DNA of 12,900 nucleotides, taken from positions 1 to 12,900 of the forward strand of contig JAAXHX010000232.1 in the NCBI GenBank assembly GCA_012270635.1, read 5' to 3'. Origin of the DNA: Dehalococcoidia bacterium (GTDB lineage: Bacteria; Chloroflexota; Dehalococcoidia; Plut-88900). Below the pieces are notes generated by a model that did not search any database, had not been told where the DNA came from, and was given only the letters and a program-made list of their open reading frames with translations. Position 1 is the first letter of the stretch; every line of letters begins with the position of its first letter. The position numbers and the translations under genes are program-made. Positions 6,658 to 12,740 of this stretch are shown here, in pieces.

Positions 6658-8295
6658 ATGGCGACACTTACTTTGACCTTCAGCATCGTTCGCAGCTTCC
6701 GAAAACCGATAACGCCTTCCATAGGCGCGGCGGTCGTCTTGCTGGCATTGCTGGGGGTCATCGCGGGGTGTGGAGGAGAAGAGGGAGAGACGCCCTCGCC
6801 CATCGGGGAGTTGACGCCGGTCCCGCGTCTCGAAGCAACGGAAGCCCCCGCATCCCCAACGCCTACACCCATACTGGAGCAGCCCTCGCCCACCGCGCAG
6901 CGCGTGGCCGAGGGGAGGCACTACGTGGACCTGCTCTACCGGCTGACACGGGACCGGGCGACCGACCCCGGAAACTCCGATGCGCTGACGGCCCTCGTGA
7001 AGATATCGGAATCGGGGGACAGGGTATACATCGCTCCGTTGACGGATGTCCTCCAGGTTCCGTTGACCAGGGATGAGCTGCGGTTCAATTTCGAGCAGGT
7101 GCTCCCGGTAATGCAGCATCTCTCGGGGCAGGGGTTTGAATACGACGGCAAGGCGTGGGTGGAGTGGCTGGCACAGCAACCCGATCTACGGCTGCCGGAG
7201 GGATATTTCCAGTGGAAGGTCGACCTGCTGAGCGATATCGACCCCGCATTCAGAGGCTACTTCACCACGGGCGGCGGAGACGAGTTGATGGACCCGGATG
7301 ATATCGACCTGGACCTGCGGTTCCTGGTGTGGGGAGGGGTGCTCCAGGACGACGGCTCGGCGCGATCCATTCCTTCGCTGGTGGACCCGAAGATGGTCGG
7401 GGCGGGGTATGCGACGTACCTGAAGGACAGCGATAGGGTGTTCGGCGTGGCCATCAATGGAGACGCTCGGGCGTACCCCCTGCGGATACTGAACTGGCAC
7501 GAGATGGCCAACGACGTGGTGGGCGGGGTCCCCGTGGCCCTCGCCTACTGCACCCTCTGCGGTTCCGGCATCCTGTACGACACCGACTTGGACGGCGACA
7601 AGTACGTGTTCCGCAGCTCCGGCCTGCTCTACTTCAGCAACAAGCTGATGTACGACCTGACGACCGGCGGGCTATGGAACCAGTTCACGGGAGAGCCGGT
7701 TACGGGGGCCCTGGCGGGGTCGGGGGTGAGGCTGAACGTCCGGCCCGTGACCCTGACCACCTGGGGCGAGTGGCTGGCCGCGCACCCCGACACCCTGGCC
7801 CTGGACGTCGAGACCGGGTTTCTGCGCAACTATTCGTCCGAAGGGGAACCGGGGGCGGCCTACGCAGACTACTTCGGGAGCCCGGACCTTTGGTTCCCCG
7901 TCGGCGATTATGACGACCGCCTGCTGCCCAAGGACGTGGTGTACGGCATCGAGATTGACGGGGAGACGAAGGCCTACCCGGTGGAGACGGTGGGGATGGA
8001 AGGGCTGATCAACGACGAGGTCGGGGGGAGGAGAGTGGTCCTGGTGGGCAACGAGAACACCAACGCCGTGGAAGTGTTCGAGCGCGAAGGCGTCAAGTTC
8101 GTGGAGTCCCTAACGGAGGAAGGCGGCGCTACCCTGGTCGACGAGGACGGGGGAAGGTGGCAGTTGCAGGACGAGAAGCTGACCGCCCTGGACGGGAGCG
8201 GCGTCGAATTAGCCCGCATCGCGGGCCGGACGAGCTTCTGGTTCGCCTGGTCGGTCTTCTTCCCGGAGACCGAGCTGTACGGGGACGAGGGCTAG
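6658..8295 (+). CDS. DUF3179 domain lipoprotein
   Basis: A 545-residue predicted lipoprotein with a C-terminal DUF3179 domain, a family of unknown function. The basic N terminus and hydrophobic helix end in the lipobox VIAGC, with Cys38 as the lipidation site. A Pro/Thr-rich linker (about 44-80) follows, then a region of about 150 residues I do not recognise, then DUF3179 from about 235. Its signature YCTLCGSGI (297-305, Cys298 and Cys301) and the FRSSGLLYFSNKLMYD and GGLWNQFTGEPVTG segments are clear. The domain contains two copies of a VxGxxIxG...AYP...NDxVGG unit (about 261-295 and 428-463). I chose the ATG at 6658: it gives a proper signal peptide, whereas the in-frame TTG at 6610 adds 16 polar residues. 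The gene ends 1 bp from the convergent sppA stop. The paired cysteines suggest metal or redox chemistry at the outer membrane face, unproven. Confidence 0.9.
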   Translation: MATLTLTFSIVRSFRKPITPSIGAAVVLLALLGVIAGCGGEEGETPSPIGELTPVPRLEATEAPASPTPTPILEQPSPTAQRVAEGRHYVDLLYRLTRDRATDPGNSDALTALVKISESGDRVYIAPLTDVLQVPLTRDELRFNFEQVLPVMQHLSGQGFEYDGKAWVEWLAQQPDLRLPEGYFQWKVDLLSDIDPAFRGYFTTGGGDELMDPDDIDLDLRFLVWGGVLQDDGSARSIPSLVDPKMVGAGYATYLKDSDRVFGVAINGDARAYPLRILNWHEMANDVVGGVPVALAYCTLCGSGILYDTDLDGDKYVFRSSGLLYFSNKLMYDLTTGGLWNQFTGEPVTGALAGSGVRLNVRPVTLTTWGEWLAAHPDTLALDVETGFLRNYSSEGEPGAAYADYFGSPDLWFPVGDYDDRLLPKDVVYGIEIDGETKAYPVETVGMEGLINDEVGGRRVVLVGNENTNAVEVFEREGVKFVESLTEEGGATLVDEDGGRWQLQDEKLTALDGSGVELARIAGRTSFWFAWSVFFPETELYGDEG

Positions 8296-8296
8296 C

Positions 8297-9232
8297 TCAG
8301 CGGTAGTGGACATAGCCGCCGAGGCGGCTTTCCAGGGACTCGGCTATCTCCTCGGCGAAAGAGGAGCCGACACGGGAGAAGAGCTTCTGGAAGAGAGGCC
8401 GCCGGGGTCGGGCGTAGACGATCTTCGGCGGGACCTGGCCCAGGTCCGCGGCTAGCTGCACCGCACGGTCCATGTCGCCCACCTCATCGATCAGGCCGTA
8501 TTCGGCAGCCTTCCTGCCGGTGAAGACCTCGCCGGTGGCGTATTCGGCTATCTTGTCCCTGGGCATGCCCCGGGAGCGGGAGACCAAGTCGACGAAATTA
8601 TCGAAGAACTGGCCAATGAGCTCGTCCCGCTTCTGTAGCTCCTCCTTGGTCGCGTCCCGGTAGATGGCGCCCATGTCCTTGTAGGGCCCGCTCTTGGACA
8701 CGGTGACGTCGATCCCGAGGCGCTTCAGCAGGTCCTTGGCCACGGGGCCGATGGAGATCACGCCGATGGAGCCGATGATGGAACTGGGGAGGGCGATGAT
8801 CTTGGTAGCTCCACAGGCGACCATGTAGGAGCCGGAAGCGCCTATGCCCCGCACGAAGGCGATGACCGGTTTCCGGGCCGCGAGGCGGGTCACCGCGCCG
8901 TAGAGGTACTCGGAGGCGGGAGCGGAGCCGCCGGGGGAGTCGATCTCCAGGATGACGGCGCGGACGCGCTTGTCGGCCTTGAGTCCGTCCAGCAGATGGA
9001 CGTGCTCGCCGACCTTGGCGCCGCCCTGGATGGCCCCAAAAAGCTCGACTATGGCGATGCGGGGCTGCATGGGAAGGGCGATGCTCCAGACGGAGGGCCG
9101 GGAATTTACGGCGGCGGTAGCGGCCTCGGCGCCGGGGGTGTAGGCGGCAGCGATGCGGCGGACGATCTCGTAGCCAACCCCAGCGGCGACCAGGCCGGCG
9201 GGGAGCAGGTAGGAATCTCTTGGAAACTTCAT
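8297..9232 (-). CDS. sppA: Signal peptide peptidase SppA (short, S49 family)
   Basis: A 311-residue membrane-anchored serine protease of family S49, which degrades cleaved signal peptides and other membrane peptides. It has the single-domain Gram-positive/short architecture. The N terminus carries one hydrophobic anchor (about 9-30). The ClpP-like core follows: EIDSPGGSAPASEYLYGAV (96-114); GIGASGSYMVACGATKI with Ser133 as the expected nucleophile; SIIGSIGVISIGP (151-163); and SKSGPYKDMGA with Lys185 as the expected general base. The 52-residue spacing from Ser to Lys matches the Ser147/Lys199 pair I recall from Bacillus subtilis SppA. The ATG at 9232 follows a GGGAGG Shine-Dalgarno at 9237-9242, so the TTG at 9244 is rejected as a start. 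The gene is last in a same-strand group after the lipoprotein/MFS pair and has its own candidate promoter. Confidence 0.93.
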   Translation of the reverse strand: MKFPRDSYLLPAGLVAAGVGYEIVRRIAAAYTPGAEAATAAVNSRPSVWSIALPMQPRIAIVELFGAIQGGAKVGEHVHLLDGLKADKRVRAVILEIDSPGGSAPASEYLYGAVTRLAARKPVIAFVRGIGASGSYMVACGATKIIALPSSIIGSIGVISIGPVAKDLLKRLGIDVTVSKSGPYKDMGAIYRDATKEELQKRDELIGQFFDNFVDLVSRSRGMPRDKIAEYATGEVFTGRKAAEYGLIDEVGDMDRAVQLAADLGQVPPKIVYARPRRPLFQKLFSRVGSSFAEEIAESLESRLGGYVHYR

Positions 9233-9236
9233 TGGG

Positions 9237-9242
9237 CCTCCC
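9237..9242 (-). promoter_or_regulatory. Ribosome binding site deciding the sppA start
   Basis: GGGAGG on the minus strand lies 4 nt before the ATG at 9232. It overlaps the alternative TTG start at 9244, so that TTG cannot use it. This fixes the 311-residue reading of SppA. Confidence 0.75.
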
Positions 9243-9258
9243 AATTCAAGGTCATTTG

Positions 9259-9264
9259 ATTATA
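9259..9264 (-). promoter_or_regulatory. Exact TATAAT -10 box upstream of sppA
   Basis: The minus strand reads CGTATAATCA in the 54-bp gap between the two-TM protein gene and sppA. Its 3' end lies 26 nt before the sppA ATG, a normal leader length. The hexamer 17 bp upstream (ATACAC) is a poor -35. sppA may therefore be transcribed both from this site and by read-through. A small GATAC/GTATC inverted repeat (9274-9288) overlaps the possible -35 region. Confidence 0.45.
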
Positions 9265-9286
9265 CGTCCCGAGGATACGAAGTGTA

Positions 9287-9688
9287 TCAGCGCCTGCCCG
9301 CTGTCGGGGAGAAAAAGCGGCGCATGAAAAGAAGGTACAAGACCAAGCCCAGCAGCCCCCCACCAACCCCGCAACCGAGGACTTCGTACAGGCAGCCGTC
9401 CCAGAACTGAAGGCCGGCGCCGTCGGTGCAGAGGATAGTGTCGGCGATGAAGACTCCCAAGGCCCCTGAAACGAAGACGGCAAGTAAGCCCAGTTGGAAC
9501 CGCTCGACGGACCAGGCTCTCAAATGGGCGCTCAGCCTGGAGCCGAGCGCCTTGAGGAGCTTGCGGCGATAGACGGGCCGGGGGGTGACCGTGCGCCGCG
9601 TCGGGGCGAAAATCAGGGACGCCTCACCGGATATCCCGACACCGGTCTCGTTAGGAGGGGCGTCATTTTTCGAATTGTCGTCGGGCAA
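9287..9688 (-). CDS. Small two-TM membrane protein with a Cys-flanked external loop
   Basis: A 133-residue protein of unrecognised family. A polar N-terminal region (1-63) contains a basic stretch RPVYRRKLLKALGSR and is followed by two membrane segments (about 65-86 and 100-122). The short loop between them is bounded by Cys87 and Cys99, and a basic MRRFF lies after the second helix. By the positive-inside rule both ends are cytoplasmic and the loop is outside, where the two cysteines could form a disulfide. The start is TTG at 9688; the AAAGG Shine-Dalgarno 8 nt before it overlaps the stop codon of the MFS gene (TGAAAGG), and the genes are only 12 bp apart. Translation is therefore probably coupled to the transporter. 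A role as accessory to the transporter or to SppA downstream is inference from position only. Confidence 0.72.
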   Translation of the reverse strand: MPDDNSKNDAPPNETGVGISGEASLIFAPTRRTVTPRPVYRRKLLKALGSRLSAHLRAWSVERFQLGLLAVFVSGALGVFIADTILCTDGAGLQFWDGCLYEVLGCGVGGGLLGLVLYLLFMRRFFSPTAGRR

Positions 9689-9700
9689 GCCGTATACCTT

Positions 9701-11173
9701 TCAAGGACCGGAGTGTGGGGGCGTCGGTGTTCCGGGCCCGTCACCCGCTCCCTCTAATTCTACACCACGGGGTCGTTTCATAAGGAAGGCCGGGACCAGG
9801 GCGACCAACGAGACGACCATGGCGACGAGGAAGAACCCTTCGAAGACCGTGAGCCCGGCCTCCGAGACGCGGGAGACGTAGTCGGGGTCGGTGAAGGAAA
9901 GATTGATATCGCGGACCAGGAGGTCGAAGCGGTTGGTGCCCCAGGCCGCAATGGCGGCGAGGCCGACGGTCATGCCCATCAGACGCATGACGGTAAGGAG
10001 GCCGGAGGCGGAGCCCCGGTGGTCGGCGGGCACGGAGTCGACGGCGGCAGCGGCAATGGGTGCGATGACGAGGCCGAATCCGAAACCTCCGATGACCAGG
10101 TGAATGGTGAGGGCCGGGTCGGCCAGGGAGGTGTCCCACCCCATCATGAAGAAGAAGGATACGGCGGCGAGGGCGAGGCCCAGGGCGGTCGGGAGGCGGT
10201 AGCCGAGCTTCGATACGGCAAGCCCACCGAGGATGCCGCCCACGGGTATCGCTGCGGTGAAACGGACCAGCCTGAGGCCCCCCTCCAGGGGTTCTTTGCC
10301 CATCACCGTGTCGGTGATGAGGGGAACGTTGACCATGGCGATGATGAGGCCTATCCCGACGAGAAAGTGGGTGAAATTCGCCCCCGAGAAGGTCAACCGC
10401 CGGAAGAGGCCGGGGGCGATCAGGGGATAGGCTATGCGCCTTTCGCGCCAGACGAAACCCGCGGCGAGGGCCAGGGCAAGGGCGATGCCAACGGCGGCCA
10501 GGGGAGGGGAGTCGGGCCAGCGGGAGATCGAAAGGGTGAACAGGACCAGGCTGAGCATGATCCAGAGTCCGCCCAGGTAGTCGACGGGAGTCTTTCGCCC
10601 CGTGCCTCCCGGCACGAGGAGGAGCAGGGCGAGTATGGATAGGCCGACGAGGGGCACGTTGATCCAGAAGACCCATCGCCAGTCCAGGAAGCGGTCGATG
10701 AGGGCGCCCCACATGGGCCCGATGACGCCGCCGAACTCGGCGGAGGCGCCCAGGAGACCGAGGGCCAGGGCCCGGCGGCCGGGGGGGAAGAGGTGGCCGA
10801 TCAGGGCGATGGTGACGGGAACGACCGTACCTCCGCCAATAGCCTGGATGACCCGGTAGGCGACGAGAGGCCAGAGATCGTTGGCTATGGCGCATAGGAC
10901 CGAGCCTACGGCGAACAACCCCATCGCCAGGACGTACACGCGTCGGTGGCCGTACACGTCGGAGAGCTTGCCGATAAGGGGCATGCCGCAGGTGTAGCCG
11001 AGAAGGTAGCCGGTAATGATCCACGAAACTTGGCTGAGGTCGTCGACGCCCAGGCGGAAGTCGCCCATGATGCTGGGCAGGATCGTCACCACGACCACCT
11101 GGTCGTCGGCGGCTATGAACACGCCGAAGCAGGCGGCGAGGACGGGGATATAGGGGGAACGGACGCGAATCAT
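9701..11173 (-). CDS. DHA2-type 14-TM MFS transporter, P55 (Rv1410c)-like
   Basis: A 490-residue major facilitator protein of the 14-helix drug:H+ antiporter-2 group. The first helix bears DDQVVVVTILPSIM (23-36). WIITGYLLGYTCGMPLIGKL (51-70) and motif A GKLSDVYGHRRV (68-79) follow, then motif C around GASAEFGGVIGPMWGAL (142-158) and DWRWVFWINVP (164-174). A late segment contains VPADHRGSAS, then RLMGMTVGLAAIAAWGTNRF. Several of these match my memory of mycobacterial P55 (VVVTI..IM, WI.T.YLLGY..MPL.G, GM..G.AA..AWG..RF), which exports triacylglycerides and glycolipids with lipoprotein LprG. An LprG-type lipoprotein gene lies 22 bp upstream, supporting that reading over a plain drug pump. The ATG has no Shine-Dalgarno, so translation probably depends on coupling. 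The MFS/DHA2 call is firm; P55-like function is inferred. Confidence 0.88.
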   Translation of the reverse strand: MIRVRSPYIPVLAACFGVFIAADDQVVVVTILPSIMGDFRLGVDDLSQVSWIITGYLLGYTCGMPLIGKLSDVYGHRRVYVLAMGLFAVGSVLCAIANDLWPLVAYRVIQAIGGGTVVPVTIALIGHLFPPGRRALALGLLGASAEFGGVIGPMWGALIDRFLDWRWVFWINVPLVGLSILALLLLVPGGTGRKTPVDYLGGLWIMLSLVLFTLSISRWPDSPPLAAVGIALALALAAGFVWRERRIAYPLIAPGLFRRLTFSGANFTHFLVGIGLIIAMVNVPLITDTVMGKEPLEGGLRLVRFTAAIPVGGILGGLAVSKLGYRLPTALGLALAAVSFFFMMGWDTSLADPALTIHLVIGGFGFGLVIAPIAAAAVDSVPADHRGSASGLLTVMRLMGMTVGLAAIAAWGTNRFDLLVRDINLSFTDPDYVSRVSEAGLTVFEGFFLVAMVVSLVALVPAFLMKRPRGVELEGAGDGPGTPTPPHSGP

Positions 11174-11195
11174 GGCGTCGGGGGTGAAGGAAGGC

Positions 11196-11939
11196 TCAAG
11201 AATCGGTCCCGAGGTCGGGGGTGTCTATCTCGACGGGTACGTCGAAGTCCGAGGGGAGGATGGTGCGTATGATCTCGGGCTCTTCATCGGCGGAGAGCCG
11301 GCCTTCGAGCCTGATCTTGTAGACGAGGGAGTCGTCCTGGCCGACCCAGATGCCGACGTCGATGGGGTTGCCGGGCTCGGCGAGGGGCGAGATGGAGGTG
11401 AGCTGGCCGGAGTCGATGGTCGAGGTGATGTGCAAAGTGGAAACGCCCTCGACGGAAGATTCGCCCTCGAGGACCGGGTCCTGGACATCCCGCATGATGC
11501 CGCTTATGCCCGTTGCAGGGTCGAGGAGGGCGGCGCTAACGATTCCCCTCTCGATCTCTTCGAATTCTCCCGTGAAAGGGTTGGTGAGGTAGGTTTCCTG
11601 TCCTATGGCGACGAGGGAGACGTCGAAGAAGAAGCCGCCGGCCCAGGCCCCGATATCAGCTTTGAGGCGGTCTGGGGCGGCCATGTGCCCCGTGACGTCC
11701 TCCATGACGAGACCGAAGGCGATGGGCGTACCGCCGTTTTCGTGAGTCATGCGAAATCCGAAGAACTGGAGGTCTTCGAAGGCATCGGCGGCGCTGTCCA
11801 GGATCGCGGCTGGGTCGGGGGGAGGGACGGGGGTGTCGGCCTGCCCTCCGCCCGTGCCGCAGGCCGAGGCGAGGAGGATGAAGGACAAGGCAATGATAGC
11901 CGAGAGCATACCGCGGGGCCGGAGAACAGCCTTAGTCAT
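11196..11939 (-). CDS. LppX/LprAFG-type lipoprotein (LprG-like lipid carrier candidate)
   Basis: A 247-residue lipoprotein. The basic N terminus MTKAVLRPRG, a hydrophobic helix and LLASAC place the lipidated Cys at residue 27; a short Gly/Pro linker follows. The mature part has the alternating strand pattern of the LppX_LprAFG fold: an N-terminal helix (AAILDSAADAFEDLQ), then a repeated-strand sheet, SAALLDPATGISGIMRDV (135-152), EGVSTLHITSTIDS and IWVGQDDSLVYKIRLEGR (197-214). These align by eye with LprG segments around LNPDTGL, GQNTIRISG and VWI....LA...L. In mycobacteria such proteins hold acylated lipids in a hydrophobic pocket and pass them across the envelope. I chose the ATG at 11939: the TTG three codons earlier lacks proper spacing, and the Met at 11909 would lose the basic n-region. 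It leads the operon with the MFS transporter. The family call is good; the ligand is inferred. Confidence 0.8.
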   Translation of the reverse strand: MTKAVLRPRGMLSAIIALSFILLASACGTGGGQADTPVPPPDPAAILDSAADAFEDLQFFGFRMTHENGGTPIAFGLVMEDVTGHMAAPDRLKADIGAWAGGFFFDVSLVAIGQETYLTNPFTGEFEEIERGIVSAALLDPATGISGIMRDVQDPVLEGESSVEGVSTLHITSTIDSGQLTSISPLAEPGNPIDVGIWVGQDDSLVYKIRLEGRLSADEEPEIIRTILPSDFDVPVEIDTPDLGTDS

Positions 11940-11972
11940 GTCTTCCAATGCCTTTCGGAAGGGCCATAAGTC

Positions 11973-12002
11973 ATGTTAGCACCTCTCGATTGCAGGCCAC
12001 AA
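11973..12002 (-). promoter_or_regulatory. Possible promoter of the lipoprotein-MFS operon
   Basis: On the minus strand TTGTGG (11997-12002) and TAACAT (11973-11978) are 18 bp apart, 33 nt before the ATG at 11939. Both are partial matches to sigma-70-type boxes. The location in a divergent 150-bp gap is right for a promoter, but the sequence support is modest. Confidence 0.28.
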
Positions 12003-12032
12003 TCAACGAGGGAAGGTATGGCGGAGGCGCTA

Positions 12033-12041
12033 TGTTAGAAT
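12033..12041 (+). promoter_or_regulatory. Extended -10 promoter candidate for plsY
   Basis: TGTTAGAAT has the TGn extension followed by TAGAAT, a five-of-six match to TATAAT. It lies 48 nt before the plsY ATG. No clear -35 box is present, which an extended -10 can tolerate. A close relative of this motif, TGTTAGACT, lies before the DUF3179 gene at 6627-6635. Confidence 0.4.
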
Positions 12042-12089
12042 GAGCCGCCTCCTCGGCCCGCTTCCGTACCACCCTGACAGGAGCATTCC

Positions 12090-12734
12090 ATGGACGAAGC
12101 CGCCATTCATGTCCTGATACCTCTGGCCATCGGGGCCTATGTAATCGGATCGATACCGACGGCCGTCATAGTGGTCAAACGGTTCACGGGCCAGGACGTG
12201 ATGGCCCTGGGCACGGGTAACATGGGGACGCTGAACACCCTGAGGGCGACGAACTCCAAGACTCTGACCATAGTGGTGCTGCTGGGAGACATGGGGAAGG
12301 GCGCCCTGGCCTTGCTGCTGGGGTGGGGGGTGGCGACGGGTTTCGGGTACGAGGCCCAGCTGGCGATGACGGTGGCGGGGATAACGGCGATAGTCGGGCA
12401 CAACTACTCGATTTTCCTGAAGCTGAAGGGCGGCAAGGGCCTGGCGACGGCGTTCCCGGTGCTGCTGTTCATCGAACCGGCGCTGGTGGGCGTATGGATC
12501 GGGACTTTCTTGGTGACGGTGGCATTGACGAGGCTGATGGTAGGGGGGCAGATAATGGGGACCGTGGCGGCGCCGCTGGTGGGCTTGTTTGTCTACCCGG
12601 ACACGGCGATTCCGGCGGGGATCCTCGCCGCCATCATCTTCATAAAGCACGCCCCGCGGATCAAGAACATCATCGACGGGACGGAGCCTCGGATGTACTA
12701 CAAGATCCGAAAGCAGGGAGAGGGAGAGGCCTAG
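12090..12734 (+). CDS. plsY: Glycerol-3-phosphate acyltransferase PlsY
   Basis: A 214-residue integral membrane acyltransferase that transfers an acyl group from acyl-phosphate to glycerol-3-phosphate, giving lysophosphatidic acid, the first committed step of phospholipid synthesis. The three conserved loops are present. GSIPTAVIVVK (20-30) leads into GTGNMGTLNTLR (41-52), the phosphate-binding loop, with GTGN in place of the common GSGN and GTLN in place of GATN. LLGDMGKGAL (64-73) is next, and GHNYSIFLKLKGGKGLAT (103-120) completes the active site. Length is normal and the hydrophobic pattern fits about seven helices. The start is fixed by AGGAG at 12079-12083, 6 nt before the ATG. The gene is divergent from the lipoprotein-transporter operon, so a lipid synthesis gene and a possible lipid export pair share one regulatory gap. 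The identification is secure. Confidence 0.94.
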   Translation: MDEAAIHVLIPLAIGAYVIGSIPTAVIVVKRFTGQDVMALGTGNMGTLNTLRATNSKTLTIVVLLGDMGKGALALLLGWGVATGFGYEAQLAMTVAGITAIVGHNYSIFLKLKGGKGLATAFPVLLFIEPALVGVWIGTFLVTVALTRLMVGGQIMGTVAAPLVGLFVYPDTAIPAGILAAIIFIKHAPRIKNIIDGTEPRMYYKIRKQGEGEA

Positions 12735-12740
12735 AACGGG

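Noticed and set aside
11172..11969. 265-residue plus-strand frame antisense to the lipoprotein gene
   Set aside because: It is Gly/Glu/Asp-rich shadow sequence. The minus frame has a signal peptide, lipobox and family similarity.
12030..12650. 206-residue minus-strand frame antisense to plsY
   Set aside because: It is His/Arg/Gln-rich shadow, and plsY on the plus strand has all its motifs and a good ribosome binding site.
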